A stretch of DNA of 64,000 nucleotides, taken from the NCBI RefSeq assembly GCF_034676725.1, contig NZ_JAUCBR010000004.1, positions 4,182,001 through 4,246,000 on the forward strand, in the 5' to 3' direction. The stretch comes from Denitromonas sp. Its GTDB lineage: Bacteria; Pseudomonadota; Gammaproteobacteria; Burkholderiales; Rhodocyclaceae. Positions 11,149-21,598 of the stretch are shown here, in pieces (positions within the stretch are counted from its first letter, which is position 1; each line of letters opens with the position of its first letter). Below the pieces are notes generated by a model. The model saw only the letters and a list, made by a program, of their open reading frames with translations. It was not told the DNA's origin and searched no databases. A program made the translations under genes and the position numbers.

Positions 11149-11971
11149 CGTTCAGCTTCACGTAAATCGGCGAAAATCCGGCAGTTTGCGTGATCTGCAC
11201 CAGCCGTTCCTTGACCAGTTCGAGCATTGCCAGAAAACTCACCACCAGATGCGCAGCGCCTTGGGCCGGGTCGAACAGGGTGTCGAAGACCACAAACTCG
11301 CCCCCCTGCAGACAACGCAGGATGCGGCTCATGTGCTCGCGCACCGACAGGCTTTCCTTGCGGATGTGGTGATGCTGGGTCAGTTTGGCCTGGCGCGCAA
11401 TCCGCAGCCAGGCAAGTTGCAAGTCGTGCAGCCCGACCTCAGGCAAACGCTCGACGACTTTCTCCGCGACAAAAATGCCGACCCATTCGAGATCCCGGCC
11501 GACACGCGGAATGGCGTCCAGTTTAGCGGCCGCCTGTTTCATTTGCTCGTAGTCTAGCAGCCGGCGCACCAGTTCTGCACGCGGATCCTCTTCTTCTTCG
11601 ACCACGCGTGGTGATTTTGGCAACAACATCCGCGATTTGATCTCGAGCAGCATCGCGGCAATCAGCAAATAGTCGGCCGCCAGCTCCAGGTTGTGCCGGC
11701 GCATCGCCTCGACGTAGTCGAGGTATTGCGCCGTCAGCGCCGCCATCGGGATGTCGAGGACATCGATGTTGGCCTTGCGGATCAGGTAGAGCAACAGATC
11801 CAGCGGCCCCTCGAAGGCGTCGAGAAACACCTCCAGCGCCTCGGGCGGAATATACAGATCGGTCGGCAGCTTGAGCAGCGGCTCGCCGTACAGGCGCGCC
11901 ACGGCAGCCGCCTGCTCGGGCGTCTCGACCGGAGCGAGCGGCAGCTCGGCCGACGTGACGGAGTTCATCAA
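11126..11971 (-). CDS. scpA: Segregation and condensation protein A
   Basis: ScpA is the kleisin that bridges SMC heads. The 281 residues carry the family motif FEGPLDLLLYLIRKANIDVLDIPMA, followed by QYLDYVEAMRRHNLELAADYLLIAAMLLEIKSRMLLP and a C-terminal winged helix. Translationally coupled to scpB. The upstream gap to trpS is filled by a GC-rich tandem repeat. Confidence 0.95.
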   Translation of the reverse strand: MMNSVTSAELPLAPVETPEQAAAVARLYGEPLLKLPTDLYIPPEALEVFLDAFEGPLDLLLYLIRKANIDVLDIPMAALTAQYLDYVEAMRRHNLELAADYLLIAAMLLEIKSRMLLPKSPRVVEEEEDPRAELVRRLLDYEQMKQAAAKLDAIPRVGRDLEWVGIFVAEKVVERLPEVGLHDLQLAWLRIARQAKLTQHHHIRKESLSVREHMSRILRCLQGGEFVVFDTLFDPAQGAAHLVVSFLAMLELVKERLVQITQTAGFSPIYVKLNDAGTEHA

Positions 11972-11985
11972 GTCTCCAACTCAGC

Positions 11986-12195
11986 CGCCACGCCCCCTTT
12001 GGGGAGCGGCGAACGTAGCGAGCATCGGGGCCGTCCGCGGCACCCGGCGGGCCGCCCCAAGGACGCCGCAGCCCCCTCGGGGGGCAGCGAACGTAGTGAG
12101 CGTGGGGGCCGTCCCCGGCGCCCGCCGGGCCGCCCCAAGGGCGCCGCAGCCCCCTTGGGGGGCAGCGAACGTAGTGAGCGTGGGGGCCGTCACGA
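11986..12195. repeat. 78-bp tandem intergenic repeat (about 2.6 copies)
   Basis: The anchor GAACGTAG recurs at 12011, 12089 and 12167, a period of exactly 78 bp. Each unit has a CCCC(T)nGGGG palindrome followed by GCAGCGAACGTAGTGAGCGTGG-type sequence and a second GC-rich inverted repeat. Units 2 and 3 are nearly identical where they overlap; unit 1 has diverged. It lies between trpS and scpA, both minus strand, and can form several stable hairpins. No protein-like frame was seen across it. Confidence 0.85.
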
Positions 12196-13392
12196 GTAGC
12201 CCAGGCCCATCGCGTCGCGCACATCGCGCATGGTTTCCTGCGCCAGTTTGCGCGCCCGCTCATTGCCATCGGCCACGATGTTGCGCACCAGCGAGGGGTC
12301 ATCCAGATAGGGCTGGGCACGCTCGCGCATGGCGTCCTGTTCTTTCTGGATCGCTTCGAGCAGCGGCTGCTTGCATTCGAGGCAGCCGATGCCGGCGCTC
12401 TTGCAGCCCTGCTGTACCCACGCGTGGGTGTCGCTGTCGGTGTAGATCTTGTGGAACTGCCACACCGGGCATTTTTCCGGATCGCCCGGATCATTGCGCC
12501 GCACCCGTGCCGGGTCGGTCTGCATGGTGCGCACTTTCTTGGCCACCGACTCGGCATCTTCACGCAGGAAAATGGTGTTGCCGTAAGACTTGGACATCTT
12601 CTGCCCGTCCAGGCCCGGCATGCGCGCCGCCTCGGTGAGCATGGCATCGGGCTCGGCGAGAATCATCTTGCCGCCGCCATCGAGGAAGCCGTAGAGGCGT
12701 TCGCGGTCGCCCAGGCTCAGGCTCTGCGAATCGTCGATCAGCGCCTCGGCCTGCTCCTGCGCCGCCTCGTCGCCTTCCTGCAGGAAGCGGGTGCGCAGCT
12801 CTTCGTAGAGCTTGGCGCGCTTGCGGCCGAGTTTCTTGATCGCTTCGCGCGCCTTGTCTTCAAAGCCCGGCTCGCGGCCGTAGAGGTGGTTGAAGCGGCG
12901 GGCGATCTCGCGCGTCAGCTCGACGTGCGGCACCTGGTCCTCGCCCACCGGCACCTTGTCGGCGCGGTAGATCAGGATGTCGGCCGATTGCAGCAAGGGG
13001 TAGCCGAGGAAGCCGTAGGTGGACAGGTCCTTGTCCGACAGCTTTTCCTGCTGGTCTTTATAGGTCGGCACACGCTCGAGCCAGCCCAACGGGCACATCA
13101 TCGATAACAGCAGATGCAGCTCGGCATGCTCGGGCACGCGCGACTGGATGAAGATGGTGGCCTGGGTCGGATCCACGCCGGCGGCCAGCCAGTCGATCAC
13201 CATGTCCCACACGCTCTCTTCGATCACCAGCGGGCTGTCGTAGTTGGTGGTCAGGGCGTGCCAGTCGGCCACGAAGAACAGACAGGGATACTCGGACTGC
13301 AGCTTGACCCAGTTTTTCAGCACACCGTGGTAGTGGCCGAGATGGAGCCGGCCGGTGGGCCGCATACCTGAAAGAACACGCTCTGCGTACAT
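12190..13392 (-). CDS. trpS: Tryptophan--tRNA ligase
   Basis: Class I aminoacyl-tRNA synthetase that charges tRNA-Trp. Starting at the ATG 13390-13392 the protein is 400 residues and begins YAERVLSGMRPTGRLHLGHYHG, which holds the HIGH-type motif HLGH; the KMSKS motif is in GQKMSKSYGNT. It is longer than the ~330-residue enterobacterial form, which fits the longer TrpS common in betaproteobacteria, including the insertion with CPVWQFHKIY and CLECKQPL. The open frame continues upstream inside the M50 gene in another frame and is not real there. Confidence 0.96.
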   Translation of the reverse strand: MYAERVLSGMRPTGRLHLGHYHGVLKNWVKLQSEYPCLFFVADWHALTTNYDSPLVIEESVWDMVIDWLAAGVDPTQATIFIQSRVPEHAELHLLLSMMCPLGWLERVPTYKDQQEKLSDKDLSTYGFLGYPLLQSADILIYRADKVPVGEDQVPHVELTREIARRFNHLYGREPGFEDKAREAIKKLGRKRAKLYEELRTRFLQEGDEAAQEQAEALIDDSQSLSLGDRERLYGFLDGGGKMILAEPDAMLTEAARMPGLDGQKMSKSYGNTIFLREDAESVAKKVRTMQTDPARVRRNDPGDPEKCPVWQFHKIYTDSDTHAWVQQGCKSAGIGCLECKQPLLEAIQKEQDAMRERAQPYLDDPSLVRNIVADGNERARKLAQETMRDVRDAMGLGYS

Positions 13393-13400
13393 GTGACGAC

Positions 13401-14060
13401 TCAGAATCCAAAAATGACAGCGAGAAAGTAACTGAAAAGTCCGATCAGGGGGCCAAGAATTCGCCCCAGTACACCGGAAATCAGCAAGACGATGAGAATC
13501 GGAAAACCGTAGGGCTCGAGCCGCGCGAACTTCCACGCCAGCCCCGCCGGCAGCAGGCTGACCGCGATCCGCCCGCCGTCGAGCGGCGGAATCGGCAGCA
13601 GGTTGAGCAACATGAGGATCAGGTTGATCTGGATGCCGGCATCGGCCATCTGCGCCATCGGCAAGGTATAGGCCGACTCGGGGGCCACCAGCGCCACCTT
13701 GAGCAGCGCACCCCAGCCCAGCGCCATGAGCAGGTTGGCGCCCGGCCCGGCGGCGGCCACCCACAGCATGTCGGCCTTGGGGTTGCGCAGGCGGCCAAAA
13801 CTCACCGGCACCGGTTTGGCCCAGCCGAACAGCATGCCGCCGGCACCGGCCAGCGTACTCATGAGGAGGATCGCGCCGGGCACCAGGATGGTCCCGACCG
13901 GGTCGATGTGGCGCAGCGGATTGAGGCTGATGCGGCCGGCCAGGTCGGCCGTCGGGTCGCCAAAGTAGCGGGCGACGTAGCCGTGTGCCGCTTCGTGCAG
14001 GGTGATGGCCAGGATCACGGGCAGTGCCCAGATGGCCACGGTGGAGATCAGCGCTTCCAT
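13401..14060 (-). CDS. Site-2 protease (M50) family membrane metalloprotease
   Basis: A 219-residue integral membrane protein with about six hydrophobic segments. It carries the zinc-binding motif HEAAHG near residue 22 and the second conserved motif NLLPIPPLDGGR near residue 160, which defines the small bacterial M50 group without a PDZ domain. Such proteins cut substrates within the membrane, but the substrate of this subgroup is unknown. It ends 8 bp before trpS, an arrangement common in proteobacteria. Confidence 0.9.
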   Translation of the reverse strand: MEALISTVAIWALPVILAITLHEAAHGYVARYFGDPTADLAGRISLNPLRHIDPVGTILVPGAILLMSTLAGAGGMLFGWAKPVPVSFGRLRNPKADMLWVAAAGPGANLLMALGWGALLKVALVAPESAYTLPMAQMADAGIQINLILMLLNLLPIPPLDGGRIAVSLLPAGLAWKFARLEPYGFPILIVLLISGVLGRILGPLIGLFSYFLAVIFGF

Positions 14061-14107
14061 GCACTCACGGCGTCAGAAAACGGTCGATTGTAGCAGAGCG
14101 CGCGTCC

Positions 14108-14740
14108 TCAGCCGGCATCCAGGCCAAAGGGCGAGAGGTCACCACGGCCGGCACGCACCAGCTCGGGCGATCCGCCGGAGAGGTCGATGACCGAGGTCGG
14201 CTCGCCCGGACAGCCGCCACTGTCGATGATCAGATCCACCACCTTGCTCAGGCGGTCACGGATCTCTTCGGCGTCGGTCAGCGGCAGGTCATCGTCCGGC
14301 AGGATCAGCGTCGAGGACAGGATCGGCTCGCCCAGCGCCTCGAGCAAGGCCGCCACCACCGGATGCTCCGGCACGCGCAGGCCGATGGTCTTGCGCTTGG
14401 GGTGCAACAGGCGGCGCGGCAACTCCTTGGTGGCCTCGAGAATGAAGGTGTAGGGCCCCGGCGTGGTGGCCTTGAGCAAGCGGTACTGGGCGTTGTCCAC
14501 CCGCGCGTAGGTGCCGATCTCGGACAGGTCGCGGCACAGCAGCGTGAAGTGGTGCCGCGCGTCCACATTGCGGATGCGGCGGATGCGGTCGAGCAGCGCC
14601 GCATCGCCCGTGTGCCCGCCCAGCGCATAGGCCGAGTCGGTCGGGAAGGCCACCAGGCCGCCACGACGCATGATCTCGGCCGCCTGGTGCATCAGGCGTG
14701 GCTGCGGTTGTTCAGGATGAACGGTAAAGAACTGGGCCAT
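14108..14740 (-). CDS. YciO/Sua5 (YrdC)-family protein, L-threonylcarbamoyladenylate synthase type
   Basis: The 210 residues form a YrdC-type RNA/nucleotide-binding domain with GGLVAFPTDSAYALGG and KRKTIGLRVPEHP. TsaC/Sua5 proteins make threonylcarbamoyl-AMP for tRNA t6A; the YciO branch, which this resembles by length and by its place next to a PHP gene (as yciO-yciV in E. coli), is less certain in function. A second t6A gene, tsaB, lies at 44.4-45.1 kb. Confidence 0.85.
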   Translation of the reverse strand: MAQFFTVHPEQPQPRLMHQAAEIMRRGGLVAFPTDSAYALGGHTGDAALLDRIRRIRNVDARHHFTLLCRDLSEIGTYARVDNAQYRLLKATTPGPYTFILEATKELPRRLLHPKRKTIGLRVPEHPVVAALLEALGEPILSSTLILPDDDLPLTDAEEIRDRLSKVVDLIIDSGGCPGEPTSVIDLSGGSPELVRAGRGDLSPFGLDAG

Positions 14741-14749
14741 GGCATTCCA

Positions 14750-15604
14750 TCAGAATCGGTCAATCAGTCGGGACCACACGGGCTCAACGCCATCGGGCAA
14801 CGGCGCACACCGCCCCAGGTCGACCCGGCTCTCCTGCGCGCCGTGAAAGTCCGACGCGCGCGATGCCAGCAGACTGAAGCGCCGTGCATAGCGGGCGAAT
14901 TTACTCACTTTCGTGTCCGAATGCGACCCCGACACCACTTCCAGGCCCTGTCCGCCGGCCTCAACGAAGGCCGCCAGCAGCCGCGCCATTTCCACGTCCG
15001 ACAAGCGATAGCGCCCCGGATGCGCCACCACCGGCACGCCCCCGGCGGCGCGAATCCACGCCACCGCGTCGGCCAGTTCGGCCCAGCGGGTTTCGACAAA
15101 GCCCGGCTTGCCGCGCACCAGGTAGTGCTTGAACACCGCATCCACATTGGGCATCAGGCCGATCGCCACCAGATGGCGGGCGAAATGCGCGCGGCTGACC
15201 AGCGCCGGGTTGCGGGCGAAGGTCAGCGCGCCGTCGAGCACGCCGCGAATGCCCAGCGCGGCCAGGGCATCGCTCATCTGCTGCGCACGCGCATGGCGCC
15301 CGGCCCGCACCTGCTCGAGCCCCGCAGCCAGCGTCGGGTTGTCGGCATCGACCCCCAGGCCGACGATGTGGATCGTCTCGCCGCCCCACGACACCGACAC
15401 CTCCACGCCCGGCACGAAGCGGATGCCGGCCTCGAGCGCCGCGGCCTGCGCCTCGGCCAGGCCGCCGGTTTCGTCGTGATCGGTCAGCGCCAGAAAGTCC
15501 ACGCCATTGGCCGCCGCCCGGCGCACCACCTCGGTCGGCGACAGCCAGCCGTCGGACACGGTCGAATGGCAATGCAGGTCGGGATTGTTCGGTATCGGAT
15601 ACAT
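14750..15604 (-). CDS. rnm: PHP-domain phosphoesterase, RNase AM / 3',5'-nucleoside bisphosphate phosphatase type
   Basis: The 284 residues are a PHP domain throughout: DLHCHSTVSDGWLSPTEVVRRAAANG at the start, ALTDHDETGG, PGVEVSV, and the C-terminal metal ligands in VAHPGRY and SDFHG. The E. coli relative (YciV, Rnm) trims 5' ends of rRNAs and hydrolyses pAp; that role is inferred from similarity and from its place beside the yciO-like gene. It overlaps the upstream hydrolase gene by one base (TGATG). Confidence 0.85.
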   Translation of the reverse strand: MYPIPNNPDLHCHSTVSDGWLSPTEVVRRAAANGVDFLALTDHDETGGLAEAQAAALEAGIRFVPGVEVSVSWGGETIHIVGLGVDADNPTLAAGLEQVRAGRHARAQQMSDALAALGIRGVLDGALTFARNPALVSRAHFARHLVAIGLMPNVDAVFKHYLVRGKPGFVETRWAELADAVAWIRAAGGVPVVAHPGRYRLSDVEMARLLAAFVEAGGQGLEVVSGSHSDTKVSKFARYARRFSLLASRASDFHGAQESRVDLGRCAPLPDGVEPVWSRLIDRF

Positions 15605-16488
15605 CAGTCGCGCCCGGTTTCCCGTGCCGCGAGCACAAAGTCTTCAATCAAGCGGGCGACCTGCTCGGGCACATCGTGATGCAGGTTATGACCCGCATCG
15701 GCGATCAAATGCTCCCGAAAATTTGAAAAACATGCCTTGGCGTTAGCAATCTGCGCCGCATCCACGCCCAGTTCGCGGCGCAGGGATTCGTCCTCGGGCT
15801 CGATCCACATCACCGGCGCCCTGGCCCGGCGCCAGCAGGCCTCTGCCTCGGCCCGCCGGTACAGCACCGGGTTGACGCGCTGATGCGCCGGATCCGCCGA
15901 CAGCGTGACACCGGCCTCGCACGGCTTGCCCAGCACGCCGGCGAGGAACATCGATCTGGCCACATCCAGCCGCGGATTGCGCCAGCGCAAGCGCTCGGCC
16001 AGTGCCTCGACACTGTCGTACTGGCGCCACGGCGGCGTGGCCGACAGGCTGTTGAGCCATTTCTCGTAGCGCCCCGGCGCCTCGTCGGCCGGCCGGTCGG
16101 CGAGGCCGAACGCATCGATCGCCACCACGCTCGCCACCCGCCGCGGCCGGATGCCGGCATACAGGCAGGCAATGTTGCCGCCCATGCTGTGACCCACCAG
16201 ATTCACCGGCGCCTCGGACGAGAGCTCGGTGAGCAGCGCGTCCAGATCGGCCAGGTAGTCGGGAAACCAGTATCCGCCGTCCGCCCAGTCGCTGCCGCCA
16301 AAGCCGCGCCAGTCCGGCGCCACCACATGCCAGTCGTGCCGCAGGGCGTCGACCACGAACTGGAAGCTCGCCCCCGCATCGCCCCAGCCATGGAGCATGA
16401 TCAGCAGGGGCGCATCGTCGCGCCCCCAGTGGGTGCACTGCAGGCGCAGACCGCGTACGGTCACGGACAGGATTCGGCTCGGTTTCAT
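15604..16488 (-). CDS. Alpha/beta hydrolase
   Basis: A serine hydrolase of 294 residues with the oxyanion segment MLHGWGDAG, nucleophile elbow GHSMGG and catalytic His in DAGHNLHHD. The ATG at 16486-16488 (MKPSRILSVTVRGLRL) is preferred; ATGs 9 and 12 bp upstream are possible. The open frame extends to 16686 but would then cross the glycine riboswitch on the other strand. Substrate cannot be told from sequence. Translationally coupled to the PHP gene downstream. Confidence 0.8.
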   Translation of the reverse strand: MKPSRILSVTVRGLRLQCTHWGRDDAPLLIMLHGWGDAGASFQFVVDALRHDWHVVAPDWRGFGGSDWADGGYWFPDYLADLDALLTELSSEAPVNLVGHSMGGNIACLYAGIRPRRVASVVAIDAFGLADRPADEAPGRYEKWLNSLSATPPWRQYDSVEALAERLRWRNPRLDVARSMFLAGVLGKPCEAGVTLSADPAHQRVNPVLYRRAEAEACWRRARAPVMWIEPEDESLRRELGVDAAQIANAKACFSNFREHLIADAGHNLHHDVPEQVARLIEDFVLAARETGRD

Positions 16489-16546
16489 GCGCCGCATCAT
16501 AGCAAAGCCTTGCACCACCTCCGCCGCGGTGATACCGTTGCGCCGT

Positions 16547-16726
16547 CGCGCGGGAGAGTGCTCGGTCAGCCGAGCCGCCGAAGGCGTAACCCCCCGGAAT
16601 CGCTCAGGCATCACGGACCGCCGACAATTCAAGAATCTGGAGAGCGATGTGGGCCCGCAAGGCCAGCACATCCACCGAAGGGGCACCCGCCAACCGGGCG
16701 GAATCTCTCAGGTAGAACGGACAGAT
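16547..16726 (+). ncRNA. Tandem glycine riboswitch upstream of gcvT
   Basis: Two glycine aptamers lie in tandem. The first has CGGGAGAG (16551-16558), GCCGAAGGCG and GGAATCGCTCAGG, ending near ACGGAC. The second has CTGGAGAG (16637-16644), CACCGAAGGGGC and GGAATCTCTCAGGTA, ending at AACGGACAGA. The short linker between them and the conserved GGAGAG, CCGAAGG and CTCAGG boxes are diagnostic. The intrinsic terminator just downstream suggests an ON switch: glycine binding would block termination and allow expression of the cleavage system. Confidence 0.93.
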
Positions 16727-16727
16727 G

Positions 16728-16760
16728 GGGACGCCACACCACGTGTGCCGTCCCTTTTTT
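16728..16760 (+). terminator. Riboswitch-controlled intrinsic terminator
   Basis: GGGACG and CACAC (16728-16739) pair with GTGTG and CGTCCC (up to 16754) around one C-C mismatch, followed by six T (16755-16760). Its place between the second aptamer and gcvT makes it the probable expression platform. Confidence 0.85.
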
Positions 16761-16793
16761 GTCGCCTACACTGTGGTAAAGAGGAGATCCGTC

Positions 16794-17876
16794 ATGGCCC
16801 GCATCACCCCGCTTCACGCTGTTCACGTCGCCGCCGGCGCCCGCATGGTCGATTTCGCCGGCTGGGACATGCCGGTCAACTACGGCTCCCAGATCGAAGA
16901 GCACCACGCCGTGCGCAGCGACGCCGGCATGTTCGATGTGTCGCACATGCTTGCGCTCGACCTCACCGGTGCCGACGCCACCACTTTCCTGCGCACCCTG
17001 CTGGCCAACGATGTGGCCAAGCTCACCGTGCCCGGCAAGGCGTTGTACAGCTGCATGCTCAATGACGAAGGCGGCGTCATCGACGACCTCATCGTCTATT
17101 ACTTTGCCGCCGACAAGTTCCGCATCGTGGTCAACGCCGGCACCGCCGACAAGGACGTGGCCTGGATGCGCAAGCAAATCGCCCGCACCGGCGCCAATGT
17201 CACGCTCGACGCCCACCGCGACCTGGCCATGATCGCCGTCCAGGGCCCCAACGCCCGCGCCAAGACCTGGCACGCCATTCCGGGCTCCGAGTCGGCCAGC
17301 GCCGGGCTCAAGCCCTTCTTTGCCGCGCAAGTGGGCGACATGCTCATCGCCCGCACCGGCTACACCGGCGAAGACGGCTTTGAAATCACCCTGCCGGCCA
17401 CGCAGGCGCCCGACCTGTGGCAGGCGCTGACCGCCGCCGGTGTCGCGCCCTGCGGCCTGGGCGCCCGCGACACCCTGCGCCTCGAAGCCGGCATGAACCT
17501 CTACGGCCAGGACATGGACGAAGCCACCTCGCCGCTCAACGCCGGCCTGAGCTGGACGGTCGACCTGAAAGACGCCGACCGCGCCTTCATCGGCCGCGCC
17601 GCCCTGGAAGCCGCCCCGGCCACGCAGCAGATGCTTGGCCTGGTGCTGCTCGAGCGCGGCGTGCTGCGCGCCCACCAGCAGGTGTTTACCGACGCCGGCG
17701 AGGGCGAGACCACCAGCGGCACCTTCTCGCCCACGTTGCAGCAAGCCATCGCCTTTGCCCGCGTGCCGCTGGGCGTGGCGGTCGGCAGCACGGTCGAGGT
17801 CGACATCCGCGGCAAGCGCCTCAAGGCGCGTACCGTCAAGCTGCCGTTTGTCCGCAACGGCCAGGCCCTCATCTGA
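16794..17876 (+). CDS. gcvT: Glycine cleavage system aminomethyltransferase (T protein)
   Basis: GcvT takes the aminomethyl group from lipoylated GcvH, releasing ammonia and making 5,10-methylene-THF. From the ATG at 16794, preceded by AAAGAGGAGA, the protein is 360 residues, the normal length. N-terminal motif RMVDFAGWDMPVNYGSQIEEH and the folate-binding segment with GLGARDTLRLEAGMNLYGQDMDE are intact. First gene of gcvT-gcvH-gcvP, controlled by the glycine riboswitch in its leader. Confidence 0.97.
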   Translation: MARITPLHAVHVAAGARMVDFAGWDMPVNYGSQIEEHHAVRSDAGMFDVSHMLALDLTGADATTFLRTLLANDVAKLTVPGKALYSCMLNDEGGVIDDLIVYYFAADKFRIVVNAGTADKDVAWMRKQIARTGANVTLDAHRDLAMIAVQGPNARAKTWHAIPGSESASAGLKPFFAAQVGDMLIARTGYTGEDGFEITLPATQAPDLWQALTAAGVAPCGLGARDTLRLEAGMNLYGQDMDEATSPLNAGLSWTVDLKDADRAFIGRAALEAAPATQQMLGLVLLERGVLRAHQQVFTDAGEGETTSGTFSPTLQQAIAFARVPLGVAVGSTVEVDIRGKRLKARTVKLPFVRNGQALI

Positions 17877-17941
17877 TCCGATCTGTTTGACCGGCCCCTG
17901 CGGGGGCCACGATCCCATCCCACTCTCCGGAGCGCATTTCC

Positions 17942-18325
17942 ATGAACATCCCCGCCGAGCTGAAGTACACCAAGAGCCACGAGTGGATCCGTCGCGAAGA
18001 CGACGGCACCGTCACTGTCGGCATCACCGATCACGCCCAGGAAGCCCTCGGTGACATCGTCTTCCTCGACCTGCCCGAAGCCGGCCGCATGGTCGCCGCC
18101 GGCGAAGAGTGCGCCGTGGTCGAATCGGTCAAGGCCGCCTCCGACATCTACGCCCCGGTCGCCGGCGAGATCATCGCCGCCAACGACGCCGCACTCGACG
18201 CGCCCGAATCCGTGAACGCCGACGCCTACGCCAACTGGCTGTTCAAACTCAAGCCGGCCAACGCAGCCGATGTCGACGCCCTGCTCGACGCCGCCGCCTA
18301 CGCCGACATCGCCGCCGACAACTGA
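17942..18325 (+). CDS. gcvH: Glycine cleavage system H protein
   Basis: GcvH is the lipoyl carrier shuttling the aminomethyl intermediate between GcvP, GcvT and lipoamide dehydrogenase. The 127 residues include TKSHEWIR, GITDHAQEALGDIVF and the lipoyl-lysine motif ESVKAASDIYAP. A ribosome site (CCGGAG) precedes the ATG. No lpd gene is in the window. Confidence 0.97.
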   Translation: MNIPAELKYTKSHEWIRREDDGTVTVGITDHAQEALGDIVFLDLPEAGRMVAAGEECAVVESVKAASDIYAPVAGEIIAANDAALDAPESVNADAYANWLFKLKPANAADVDALLDAAAYADIAADN

Positions 18326-18413
18326 TCCCGGCCCTTGCGGGGTGGCGCGCCAGCGCGCGCTGCCCTGCCGTCCACACGGACCCCTGCGCCCCCAAAACAG
18401 CGAAGCCAGCCCC

Positions 18414-21302
<2,889 letters not shown>

Positions 21303-21323
21303 TACACCCGCGCACCACCCAGC

Positions 21324-21349
21324 AAAAAACGCCCTCCGGGGCGTTTTTT
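21324..21349 (+). terminator. Terminator of the gcv operon
   Basis: AAAAAACGCCC pairs with GGGGCGTTTTTT around a short TCC loop, ending in six T. It lies 22 bp after the gcvP stop codon. Confidence 0.93.
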
Positions 21350-21461
21350 GTTATGCACACCACAACGCGGGGCACCCGCTGCGCAGCCCCCATCCGCCCG
21401 ACCAGCCGGCCTTCTGGTCGCCGGGATTGTCGTCCGCCGCCAGCGACGTTGTATTTTGCGC

Positions 21462-21497
21462 GATAGCCATCGCCAATAGCCCATATTGCTATTTATC
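21462..21497 (+). promoter_or_regulatory. Candidate regulator-binding dyad upstream of katG
   Basis: The 290-bp gcvP-katG gap holds, after the terminator, a perfect inverted repeat CAATA-N5-TATTG (21474-21488) flanked by GATA and TATC. It lies about 100 bp before the katG start in an AT-richer stretch. An OxyR-like or other peroxide regulator would fit, but the spacing does not match the ATAG-N7-CTAT OxyR pattern, so the regulator is not identified. Confidence 0.35.
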
Positions 21498-21598
21498 GCC
21501 GCCGCAGAAGCCTAAGCTAGAGGCATGCATGGACGGCGACTGCCGCGACCGCCGCACCATCCGGCACCATAACCAACAACGCGGAACAGGAGATGAAC

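Noticed and set aside
11523..12647. Open frame running from trpS through the 78-bp repeat into scpA
   Set aside because: It spans a repeat and two real genes in the wrong frame; repetitive Pro/Arg/Gly translation without homology.
21462..21497. Canonical OxyR tetranucleotide pattern before katG
   Set aside because: ATAG and CTAT are present but 9 bp apart rather than 7, so it was kept only as an unnamed dyad.
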